A DNA stretch of 40,060 nucleotides from Echinostoma caproni (taxonomy: Eukaryota; Platyhelminthes; Trematoda; Plagiorchiida; Echinostomatidae), in the NCBI GenBank assembly GCA_900618425.1, contig UZAN01040620.1, positions 30,962 to 71,021 on the forward strand. The letters run 5' to 3'. Position 1 is the first letter of the stretch. The number at the start of each line of letters is the position of its first letter. A program made the translations under genes and the position numbers. Positions 24,201-34,862 of this stretch are shown one piece after another. A model generated the notes under the pieces. The model ran no database searches, was not told where the DNA came from, and saw only the letters and a list, made by a program, of their open reading frames with translations.

Positions 24201-24994
24201 GAAAACTAAAGATTGGGAGAACTTAACTTACATTTTAGAAATGTTTGAAGTGACATCCACAGAACAAACTTTTAGTTTTCATTATAAGTAATACGGATTC
24301 GATCAGAAAAGAAGCTTAAAATAACAATTAGGGCAACTGATTTCAGGCTACTATCGGAAAGATATCATCTGAGTGATCGGCGATCATGCCGTATACAACC
24401 GTCTTGGTGAACCATCGCTTTTCAACACTGCACATCGCACACGCAAATGAGTGCATACGGATTTGTCCAAACTCTTCCGGTACTACAGGAGGAAGGGAAT
24501 CAATATTTTATATATCCTTCTAGAATAGAAAGGTCTAAGATATGAAAGAGAGAGTAATCTCAATTACCAATTTTTCTTGTATGGAACATAAGACATCTGG
24601 TTTTCTGCTTTCACGAGGATCTCTTTGGGGTTTTTCGATCAAAGAGACCATCGGCCGTTAATTGTGAACCCTGTGACAAGCGCTTTGAAGAGGCAACCCG
24701 ATACCAAAATTCATCGTTGACTGCTTTTTAAAGAATCTACCCAACCGCAATAATGGACGGTTACCAAAAAATCAAGACCAAGACTGTAAAAAAGAAATAT
24801 TTTGGTATTTTTCCGATTGTTCGAATGAAAATTATTGAATTGTTTTGAGTGAATTTGGAAAGACCTTTTTGAAGAACAAATTCGGATCTTGATTGCTTGT
24901 TCAATAGATAATAATCATGTAGGACTTGACTTGATTATTTATTGGAGTTCATTGTGTATAGAGCAAAGGAACAGTGAACCAAAAAAATGTGAAT
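21254..24994. other. No recognised gene
   Basis: Unassigned AT-rich DNA. The largest open frame, 22272-22598 (108 residues, plus), is basic at its C-terminus but matches no family I know. A small hairpin with eight paired bases (TCTCTTTG/CAAAGAGA) lies near 24610-24650. No transposon motif, tRNA or ribozyme signal seen apart from the AT palindrome listed separately. Confidence 0.45.
23413..23446. repeat. AT-only tract with palindrome
   Basis: A run made almost wholly of A and T. It contains a perfect 16-base palindrome (ATAATATATATATTAT) and could extrude a cruciform. Low-complexity sequence, no function implied. Confidence 0.8.
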
Positions 24995-25000
24995 AAATGG

Positions 25001-25077
25001 ACAATTGTTTCGCCCTAATTCAGTCTCATTAGCAATGTGAATCTATCGACCCGAATGGGGATCGAATATGGGACCTC
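25001..25077 (-). mobile_element. Hammerhead SINE relic, 3' part (copy 3)
   Basis: On minus, a box B-like ATTCGATCCCC near 25049-25059 is followed by GGGTCGATAGATTCACATTG, closely matching the linker of copy 1 at 6.4 kb. Then come CTAATGA (25026-25032) for CTGANGA and CGAAACAATTGTCC (24999-25012) with an intact GAAA and a self-complementary stem III. The shared block GCAATGTGAAT.(A/T)ATCGACCC on plus makes homology with copy 1 clear. One catalytic box base (G5) is changed, stem II no longer pairs well and the stem I partner after the cleavage site is lost. The tRNA head is cut off at its 5' side, where the SINE at 25100-25322 begins. Confidence 0.68.
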
Positions 25078-25099
25078 ATAGATAGACCACGGCATACTC

Positions 25100-25322
25100 G
25101 CTTTTCTTTCTTTTTGTTTTCCTTTTCAATTTTACTTCGTTTTATTGAATGCACAATGACAGACGTTTTAGGAAGGGGAAAGTAGCCAATCAAAAGGCTG
25201 CCATGGGGAAAGTCAGGAGCTGGTGGTGGGGTTCGAACACACGTCCCCCAAGGTGGTAATTTGGTGACGTTACCACCCGGCCATCAACGCCCAGCTACTA
25301 CCAACTACACTACCGGCAGCCG
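25100..25322 (-). mobile_element. tRNA-derived SINE with A-rich tail (third family)
   Basis: On minus, box A-like TGGCCGGGTGG (25273-25283) and box B TGTTCGAACCCC (25229-25240) are spaced about as in a tRNA. A body of roughly 100 bases follows, then an A-rich tail of about 50 bases (25102-25150) containing AATAAAACGAAGTAAAA and AAAAAGAAAGAAAAG. The tail ends exactly against the hammerhead SINE relic, which lies on the same strand. That suggests insertion into its tRNA-like head. I could not identify a clean target-site duplication. A second tRNA-like TAGTGTAGTTGGTAG is visible on minus upstream at about 25301-25315 and may be the true box A of a composite head. Confidence 0.65.
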
Positions 25323-28300
25323 GTATGATTGATTTTTATTTTATTCCCCACGATATGGCACAAACCATTTTTGCATGTTTGTTGAAGCATCACCATTCGC
25401 TCATCTCAGCACTGGCCTCCAGGGTTATGACGCAGTTGGAAACATTCCATACCTGGTTAGATCCAACCAAGTCGAAAATGCTGTCCAGTGGATCTCAGAT
25501 TTCCAGTTCATGCTTTATGTGTTCTATACATGACAAAATTCAGTACTTATTTTTTTGGAATAATCAAATTTGTGAAAGAATTAACCGTAATGCTATTCTA
25601 ATAAAAGTGAATAAATTTTCATGAACTGGTTTCTCGTAACACTGATTAGGAACTGCAGGTAATGTGCGTGAATCTTGGTAGCCGGCAATTCAATCCACGA
25701 CGACATGTCATTTTATGGAGAGGAAAAAGTTGTTGCACATTCGCATGTAGACTGACATTTAACAATCAGAGCACTAATTAAACAGGCTTTCCTCTGTGAC
25801 TGACTGCGACTTGTCAATCAACCGTTCCCTTCCGCGATCCACGCAAGCTCCAATTAGAGAACCGTTTGTGCTCCCACAAAACAATATTACTCCAAGTCAC
25901 ATAGGGATTAATTCAGCCTAAGTGGTCCGCAGACAAATGACGGGAAGTGAAGAATGGGAGAAAGAGAGAGAGGATGAGAGGTTAACTATAAGATTCAACT
26001 TGATCTCCTAACTATTCGTGTGTTATATGTCCCGCTTAAGCATCCGTTTAGGCCTGGGATCAGCTGTCTATTGGGTTTCCCAACAAGAGCTCAACATGGC
26101 TACAGTTTGCCATCGAAGCCATTTTCATCTGAAGATAATCCCCATGAGACAGATATGAGGATCAACTTTGATCAAGCTTTTCAGAAACTTGAGATTCAAA
26201 AATCTGTCACTTTAATTCTCTAGGGTTGAGAATCTTTCACCCTAATCTCTGCTATTTTCACCAATAAATTTCATCGGCTCACCTGATCATTGCATGTCAT
26301 TTACCCAATTTCGGAAAATGAGCATATACGCAATATATTCGCTGTGTGGTAAGACCAAAGGCGAATATCTGATATCCAGCATAGTCACTAAAGAGCTTTC
26401 ACTGAAACCTAAACTTTTATGTGGGAAACACGTGCCAACTCAATAGTTATTTATGGTAAAAAATGTTGGTATGAAGGCAAACACACAATCCAAAGCAAGA
26501 GACAGCTCAACTCGCGTGTCCCGGAACACCTTTCCCAGCGGCTCAATAAGTTTCAGGTCGTGTTACATCAGTCACTACCAACCACATAAGGAAGCTAAGC
26601 TCGGGATTATCCACGATCCCCCAACCCACTCCCATCCCAAACTCAATAAAGACGCATTTTCTATTCTTTTATCATATCGAGAGTCATGAAAATGACAAGA
26701 ACTGCTAAGGCGGGGGTCTTGATGAAGTCAGATGCTTTGTNNNNNGTTTTGTATAGATGAACAAAAGACGGCTGATTTAGAGCTTTTCTTGGTTTAAGCA
26801 TGTATCCGGACAGTCATCCAAAATCCACCTCTCAGTTATCCCGGTTTGTAATCCTTCCGTTATCACTCACCCCGTATGATTACATCTAGCAAGTGTTTCT
26901 ATTACATAAAAGGTATATCTCATCCATGGACACCGTCAAACTTCTGCCCATTGTCATTTTGCGTAAAATGGTCCCAGCGCAAGAGATATGGGATCGCATT
27001 AGTTAGTTATTGTTTAATGGTCCGAATGATTCTGAGGAAACAGTCTAACTCACTAATACCATCCAGGATTGTAAACGTTTTTGTACAAATCACGGTGACA
27101 TGTTGTACTTCATTATTCGAACATACGTTTTTCAGACAGCTGCACTTCTATGTGGTTCAATTTCACACGCATCCTACGGGGGTGGAGCTCATTCTAAATC
27201 TAATGAATCGGCTTTCCGGATAGATTTCTAATTAATTCTCTCACTGGACTTGTGCACCGTCAGTTGTTAAACAAAATTTCCAAAATGTAAATTAAAGTAC
27301 CCGTAATGGAATAATTAAACAAATTACAAATTCTCAGATGATTCGTTTGCGGGTTGCCTCACATTAACTTTTAACATCTTTACTGTCCTGCTCTATTGTT
27401 ATGGCCTTTTTCTCTGGATCGGACAGCTGAATATTTTTTCCTTCTACTGGTCATAGGCTCACGATTTGATTCCACCCTATTTTATTTATTGATTTCTGTT
27501 TATTGCAACTTTTGTTCCTGACACACATTTTCCAGCTAAAAGATCCATTGTATCCTATCGTTGGCTCTTTTGTGGTACTTTTCAATATTTTCATCCCTCT
27601 TTTATGCAAATGTCAACATATATCCTCGTTTGGGCGTGGTTTCATCGATGGTGACCGAATAGTTTTAGATTGTATCAAGTCTTTAAGATGTATATATTCA
27701 ATCCTACCAATATCTAAGCAGTCAAAGATACACCCACCCGATTGTGTAATTAGCAATTTTACAAACAACGGTCAAGGCTTTTCTGTTAAAATCACTAACA
27801 GTCGATCATCGGAACAGTGAAGTTCATTCTTCAGAGTTTATTTAGTTTAATCTTTTGTTCATCAAGGGATGGCATCAAACATCCGGCATGTTCAAACACT
27901 ATTAAGCTGTTGATTTGTTGTGTTAGGAACCGTACACAACGCAAATTTAAAAGACCACGACTGCTGGAAATTCACAGGTATCGGGATTGTGAATCCAATA
28001 TTTACCACAAGGTGAACCGGGTTGGTATAGTATAAACACCACATGACAACCACATAACTTAACATCCCTGTGACTCTGCTAGTGCACTTCTAACGCCCTT
28101 TTTTGATCGAAGCTTCAAGTGGGAACGTTCGTTTTCCAGTAAAGCCCGTGTACTGGATCGAAGATCAAGGAACCATAGCTCCCATTTACAGCTCGTGAGA
28201 CACATGATCGTGCATTTCTGGGCTGGAGCTTTCACAATACTCGGCGAAGTAGAGTCAAGAAAAACTTTACATGAATTGCAGATAATGATTTCCAATACCG

Positions 28301-30755
28301 ATCATACACCTCCTTGATGTGATTCTCCAGCATCACAGGTGCTACAGTGATAACCCATGACGATGAATGGTTGCACAAACACACTGCATCAGTGTAAGGT
28401 AGAGTCAACATTCCGTTTAAAATGGTTAGAAAAACGCCATCCTATAGTGTTTTGGTTAGAGGTATTTCGCTAAAATTTCTATGCTGTCATCTTAGTTATA
28501 CTTTCTTGGAACCGAGATGAAGACCCAAAAATACTTTTTCTCGATATATTTGTGCATAAAGACTCAACTATCGGGGTGGGCATGGTCTGTCTAAAACGAA
28601 TGGTACCCAAAATAGTGTATTGGCAATCGATCACAAACGTTTCGAACGACATATGTGATGGTGGTAACAAATGACGGTACAGTTCGCTTCAAAGTTAATA
28701 CCACATACTGGGTTTGGGTGTGACTGTTAGTCAGAGCCTTCATGGGAAATAGTTCCACTGTATCCGAGTTCGGTACTGATTCAATTCGTGGAAATGAACA
28801 GATCAGTTTTCAGCTGCCAGTGGTGCACCGGTGCTAACATGGGGTTGCTTGTCACGCGTATCATAGTAGTAATTACCACTTTTTTATGACGATCGGGAAA
28901 ATCACCAGCAACAGAGAGATGCGCGTTCTCAGGGCAAATGGACATTGTATTCAAATGTTTCAAAGAAGTCTACACTTTCTGTCTGGAAGTGCTAATCTAC
29001 GTTGATGAAAAGTGAGAGATGCACATGGAGGCCATCATGAACAGACAAAAATCCATTCCCATTGCGTGCTGTTTCTCCTCAAACGGGCCTGTTTTCTTTT
29101 GAGTCAGGTTCACTTCAAATTGCTTCAGATGCCTTGAAGGAACGCCAATTAATGAAGGTGAAGGCACATAAACCAATGAAAAGCCGATTTAAGACTTGTA
29201 TTATTGCGCCCAATTTATATTACTTCAAAAATCACGAAAACCGTGTTGTTTTGTCCGATTTGGATCTATTTTAACTGTGTGGAGATAAGTATTTTAATGC
29301 TCATCCTGTCCCCGTCTTCCCATTCATAAACCAAAGGCTCATATCGAAGTCTTCTATTTTCTATACATAAAACCATAAAAAGCTCCACTGTTCACAGAAG
29401 TCTATAACCAGTAACTTAAAGAAGGTCAGTTAAATGCCATCAAAGCTATTGGCCCCCCCCGATATGATCCCTCTGTAAGTTGATAATTTTAATTGTCAGT
29501 CGAAGTGACTAGATGGGTAAGTGCAAGTTGCTGTTCTGGTGGAGTAGACTTTTCAATATCGAACCAGCTGTAAGTCAGTAGAAATCCGTTCAATTAACTT
29601 TTGTCTGTCCGTTATATAGGTATTTCCGGAACGCAATAACTTAGTGAACTTAGCAGTTGAATGTCGGATCTTTTAGCTCCGACATATTCGTGACCGACAT
29701 GCCTGATTGCAGAAATTAAAGGTGCAAAGAATGTTGGCTTACTTTTAGATTAAAACTTCCAGTTTGTTCATGATTTCCATTTGGTATTTGTGAGTACATG
29801 CGAGTGGCATCTTCTTGGCTCTCTCGTTTAGCAACTGAGTTGTTTCTAATTGCACACTAAATTGGAAACGGATAGCCTAATACATACAAAGGGAGGAGTG
29901 CGCCCATAACAGCCCAATAAATGAAAAACTGGAAATAATTTAGTAGTGTTCGGTGAAGAAATCGATAAATTTTTGTGGTATTGCTTAAGTCCATTGGCCC
30001 TTGCACTCCCCGCAGAAGCGGTTAGAAACAGTTAGTACGGTTTCATGCTATGATGGAAAATAACCCTCTCAAACATGATAGTACGGTTGGGGTTGCCAAT
30101 CATGGGAATGCAAGAATAACGCATATTGGTCCAGTTCATCACACTAGGTAGATGATCATCATAGCTCGCAATGCAAAAAGTGAGTTAATGTAACTGTTAT
30201 TCACAAGTATAGAAATACAGATGGTATAAAATATTGGCATCCTCGCTTGGAAAATTGTCATCAGTACCCTAGTGCCATCACCAGTTCTAGATTCCGCGAC
30301 TTTTGCAGCTAGCCATCATCGTTGAGACTGAATTCAGACTGCGACAAACTGACGTAGAAACAGCACCACTAACTTTGTTCTTCGATGTGTTTGTAATGAA
30401 CGCTGGAGTGGGAAAACAGGCGTTCAACAGATATAATTGTGTCATGTTTCCAGCACATTCGTCATATTGATAGCAGTCCAGACTTTCATTTGTGAGATGA
30501 ATATTGCCTGATTATACGTTCGTGAAGGGTCGGTGTCACGATCTTATGAGACGCAAAAAGGGAGCAAAATATGTAATGGCATCAGAAATCATTATTTCAT
30601 GAACGAATTTATCCAAACGTTGCATATTCTACCGGAGTTTTCTAGACTATCGGTCAGTGCAGTGATCAAGCAACTTATGGAAAGTCATAACTGCATTGTC
30701 TGAAAGTTTTGTCGAAAATTTCCACGGCTATTATCGAAGCTGAGTTCGGCGCACG
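25323..30755. other. No recognised gene; assembly gap inside
   Basis: The longest stretch without a recognised element. Open frames of 99-115 residues occur at 25325-25624, 26876-27223 and 27503-27820 (all plus), and one of 78 residues at 28059-28295 (minus). None has a motif I recognise. A purine-rich tract lies at 25943-25979, a run of nine C at 29452-29460, and five Ns at 26741-26745 mark an assembly gap. Small host exons cannot be excluded. Confidence 0.45.
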
Positions 30756-31050
30756 TGTTTTACAAACCTTGTTTCGCGTCACTGTTTCACAAAAATGCAT
30801 CCCTCGTGATAGTCGCACATTCGGGCGTGGAATGTGGACGACTGCGTACTAAGACAGAGTCTAGTGAGAATGAAAAATTCCTTACCGTCCTCGATGATGG
30901 TACATCATTCTCGAAAGGCCTCTGTGTATTTTTCATTCTCACTAAACTCTGTCTTAGTACTCAGCCTTCCACATTCCGCACCCGAATGTGCGACTATCAC
31001 GAGGGATGCATTTTTGTGTAACAGTGACGCGAAACAAGGTTTGTAAAACA
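30756..31050. repeat. Foldback: 123-bp near-perfect inverted repeat, 49-base loop
   Basis: Arm 1 is 30756-30878 and arm 2 is 30928-31050. Aligned by eye, arm 2 reverse-complemented matches arm 1 at 116 of 123 positions with no gaps. The outer ends are TGTTTTACAAACC and its complement. The inner ends are AATGAAAAAT and its complement. The loop (30879-30927) holds a small symmetric ATGATG-GTA-CATCAT. Similarity stops sharply at both outer edges, and no obvious target-site duplication is visible there. It could be a foldback or MITE-type non-autonomous DNA transposon, or a local inverted duplication. If transcribed it would form a long double-stranded RNA hairpin. Open frames across the arms are mirror artefacts of the repeat. 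Confidence 0.95.
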
Positions 31051-33795
31051 GGCAATGGGGCAAGAGCAAGATTGCGTGAGGCGAGCAGTGAATCAGTGTC
31101 CAGGGGAGATTTTCTACGGATGTTATTGGGGTGCATTAAGAGCAGTCAACCGCAGAGTCCACCACATATCGTTCTATTGTAAGCATCTAATTAGTCAAAG
31201 TATGCCTCTGAAATCGTTGTAGCCCTCACTAATCCACGTGTGGAATAGTAACTAGTGGATGAAACCAAATGGAACTAGTACTTCATCATCGAAACACGAG
31301 GCAAACAAATCAAGTGATAAGTGTCGCAGTTTATTGGTTTCCGTCAGCAGTACTGAACTTGGAAAATGATTCATAGATTTGCAAACTTTCAGCATCCAAA
31401 GACTACGACAGAACAAATTCAAAAACTCTCAACACCTCATTTTCGTTCTAATAATGATCAAGGTTAATCAATTGGGTTTAATATAATCAACTTTAGCAAA
31501 GTTAATCCTCTAGCTCCAAATAACTACGGATCACATGTGTCTCACAATCTGAGCTCATCTTGGACCATTTTTCATTCCCTTCATGCCGTTACTTCTCCAA
31601 TGCAGACCTACTTAAAGACACATCATGTTTTGCTTTTTGATTGATATATTGTATGCATTGTACAGCATTCTCTACTGGGTTGCACGCACGCGCGAGAACC
31701 ACCACAGACAGTTTACTGATATTATCTCCCCCCCCCTATTTGGTTGCATAATTTATGGAATGTCTTTCACCATTATTCAGAAACCGCAAAGTTGTACTAG
31801 CAGGATGTAATGTGTTTGTTGAAACTTGACAACAATGTGTGCAAGTTGCGTCCAAAACCCCAAATATGCGATTCTGATTTCGACGGGTAAGTGGACATGC
31901 AAGCTTTCCATTGGGATCATATAAAATGATATACCAAAATAGGTGAAGTGGTTTGCTTATTGGCATCTTCTTTCAGTGCACGGAATGCTCACTGGTCAGT
32001 GAGTGAAATTCTATAAAAATGGAACCTTGGCATCTAATTGTCTGGATTCTAATTTCGCACTCGAATAAAATATACCTTGCCCTAGAGTCGTAGTATCAAG
32101 TACAGCCAAGCAACTGGTAGTATTTCTGTCCCGAGATTGAAATCTCTCTTGAGTATTAGTTAATTTATCATCACAGTCTCTCGTCTGGTACGTTATTTAT
32201 CTTAATTTCCCGTGCAGCTGTTGTCAGGGAAAAATTATGTCCCTGGAAGCTTGCGCTTTTGTTTTTCAGTAACCCATAATGTCTTCTTTTAGCAATCCGA
32301 CGTTCAGCGCCCCGCTGTTCAATTTCCCGGTGCATAATTACCGTATCGGGTTGGGGAACTGAGCGTGTCTAAACTGGTCTGAATCGCAATTATAGAATGT
32401 TTTCGTGGAAACGGGAGAAAAATTCGATTTTATTCGAAAAACCCAATTTTTCAGACCATAGGTTTCAATTAGAAAACCACAAAAGTAATTTGGAGAGTAA
32501 CAGAAACCCGATAAGAATGTTTGTGACAGCCATATGTTCACCTTTCCAGTAAAATTTACCAGCCCCGATAGCAAATTCTGCGTGGAAATATCATCCAGTA
32601 GGCTTGAATCGAACCAACTGGATAGTGACAGAACCTATGCCATTAGCCGTTTCTCTCGATCAACGTCGGAGAATTTTACCTGTAAAGTGTTTTTTTTCTC
32701 ATGCTTATTTTACGGGACATCTTTTAATTTAAAATTCAGATAAAGCTGATTAAGTTCAATTAAGGGACACATTTATTTGAGGAAATTTGTTACCTTTTTT
32801 AGCAGAATCTACTCAAACTGACTGGCAGAGACCTGTACAAATCAAACTCGTTCGGGGCATGAATAGGGACTGAAAACAGTTTTGTGCCGGTTCTGTGTTA
32901 GTATCGAATGAACTGGAAACGGTTTTTGAAAAGTAAACTAACAATTCGTTGAGAGAATGTTTGGAATTCCACTTTTTCATTCTCGCCAGTCTGATCAAGA
33001 TAAGATAGAGGTGGCCATGTGCATTGCACATATTACGCACTTCATGCGTGGACTAGCCAATGGAACTCAACGACGGGGACAATGTGTGCACAGACACAAC
33101 AGTGTTTCTTACTCTCCGAGAATGATCAGCCTCTTCTTCCGCTCTTAAAATAATGCTAAGATTTCTGTCTCATTCTGATATATGCGAACGTTGTTTAAAA
33201 GTTGTTTCTTTTTAAATGTATTGTTAGACAAATCCTTTCTGTGTCATCATCATTCTAAACGTTGATCACGCATATACAAAACACTTCAATTAATGTTTTA
33301 TCGATTGGTCTCCTAACTAGCATCCAATACTTGTGCTTAGAACTAGCTATTTTTTATTTGTACAAACTTTAATTCATTGTCAAAACACTTAGTTTCAAAC
33401 ATGACGCTCATTCATAACCACGGGAAAACAACTATCGTGATATCTCGTTTCGTCTACTCCATTGCTGACAAGAAGGCTGGTCTATCACAAAACTTCACAT
33501 CACTCCGGTATGATTTGGTGAGCAGTCGATCTTTCACAATTGCAGTTTGCTGCATCTCAGCTGGTGCTTACTGCAGAATAAAAAGCATCTTATATATCAC
33601 AGGTGTTGATAATCTAACATGATATCAATTCACTCTTTCGCCTACGTGGTTACCAGACTGATGCCAGACTGTTGCTAGACGGATGTAAAACTTTTGTTGA
33701 CAAAGCAGAGGCATTCGGCGCTTGTTTGCTATGACCTCTGCAAATCTCAGCAACCATCCATTTGAGGTTGTGTAAACAACCTGAAAAGAGTTCCA
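31051..33795. other. No recognised gene
   Basis: Unassigned AT-rich DNA with a nine-C run near 31731-31739. A minus-strand string GGTTCGATTCAAG near 32605-32617 resembles a Pol III box B but lacks a convincing box A. Short open frames show no motif. Confidence 0.45.
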
Positions 33796-34117
33796 CATTC
33801 GAAGTGGGGGCCAGTCTGCAGCAGATGGCCAGCGGTTGATGATGCAGGTGTTCCGTGCGGCTGGCCTGATGGCCTGGAACTATCTCGAGGTCCGTACATC
33901 AAAAATCCATGTGGTCAGTATATGCACTTCGGGCAAATCAGGTGGTTGGCTTCACCACAAAGCAGATTCCGAAGCCCTTGGTGAAATTACCACTTCCATT
34001 GTCCGCCAAATTGCACGTAATCTATTAATTTTAATGTGGGTGCGGAGCCACCTACGTGGGCAGAACAGAGCGGCAGCTGTTTACTCGAGTGGCACAACAT
34101 ATGCCGGCATTGATTGA
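33796..34117 (+). pseudogene. Possible DIRS-type retroelement RNase H fragment
   Basis: Open from 33836 for 93 codons. The pattern resembles the RNase H region of tyrosine-recombinase (DIRS) retroelements. LEVRTSKIHVVSICTSGKSG corresponds to the block around the usual V.TDN..V..YIN.QGG. VRSHLRGQNRAAAVYSSG corresponds to the H(I/L)PG..N..AD.LSR ending. A preceding FRAAGLMAWNYL fits the LE..A...AL helix, and WGAS-like codons occur just upstream in another frame. Key acidic residues are replaced (TDN reads TSK, AD reads AA), so the copy would be dead. No RT or recombinase part is attached. The call rests on pattern memory and could be wrong. The segment is GC-richer than its surroundings, which favours a former coding origin. 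Confidence 0.42.
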
Positions 34118-34742
34118 ACGCGAGCCCCTGTGATATGTAAACTGTTTTGTGTTCTGCAGTACGCACCAGCTGAGACGCAGTGAAATGATTCAGGAATTAA
34201 ATCGTGCTCGCTTGCATTGTTGTGTTCTTTGTTCAAGTTTATTTAGGGAAATAAATGCCTTTAATAATTGCAGTTGACTGATAGAACAAGCACGTCGTTC
34301 AGTTCTATCAGGACAACTATTGCAGTGATCTGCCATAAATTAGTTGGAATGAATTGGATGTTTTTTGAAACCTCAATCTATGTACCGTTCTTCAGACCTA
34401 TTACTTTTTGAAAAATCGTTTACCTCCCGCATGTATTGCCGAATTGTCATTCATAAAAAATCGTGCACGAATTGTTTACTACTCTATCAACGGAGGTGAT
34501 ATTTTATGTGAAGACACTATTTGAGCATACGGAACAACAGGCCGATTCAGGCTCATTTCCCAAATTAGGGTCTGAGGGAGAATCTTCCATTTGTTACAAT
34601 AAAAAACGATGAGTGAGTATGCTGGAAAGCAGTCACCGATATTGCTGGCTGATTTGATAGATTTCAATCCATGGAGTTCTGTTAGGTCATCGTTCTCTTT
34701 CATAGGAAATTATAGATATTACAACAATAGGAGACAAACAAA
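34118..34742. other. No recognised gene
   Basis: AT-rich sequence with a 74-residue minus open frame (34479-34703) lacking any motif. Nothing else seen. Confidence 0.5.
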
Positions 34743-34862
34743 ATTGTCCAGGGCTTTTGTCTATATACGGACTCATGATTGGTATGTTCTTTCGCCTCAC
34801 TGATGAGGTTTTAATCTCAAAACGTCTGCAGTATGGCCGAACTACTTACCGCTGAGCCAAAA
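34743..34862 (-). mobile_element. tRNA-headed SINE with eroded hammerhead (copy 4)
   Basis: On minus, a consensus box A, TGGCTCAGCGG (34849-34859), begins a tRNA-like head. A T-arm-like GTTTTGAGATTAAAAC (34807-34822) shows a GTTTT/AAAAC stem. About 80 bases after box A comes ATCATGAGTCC (34769-34779), the position and partial sequence of CTGATGAGTCC. Then come ATAGACAAAAGCCCTGGACA (34746-34765), matching the second half of the hammerhead with GAAAC reduced to AAAAG. Order and spacing agree with the other copies, but both catalytic boxes are mutated. Homology rests on this arrangement more than on base identity. Confidence 0.5.

Noticed and set aside
30755..31182. Overlapping ORFs on both strands across the foldback
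   Set aside because: Their sequences mirror each other because of the inverted repeat; no protein motif.
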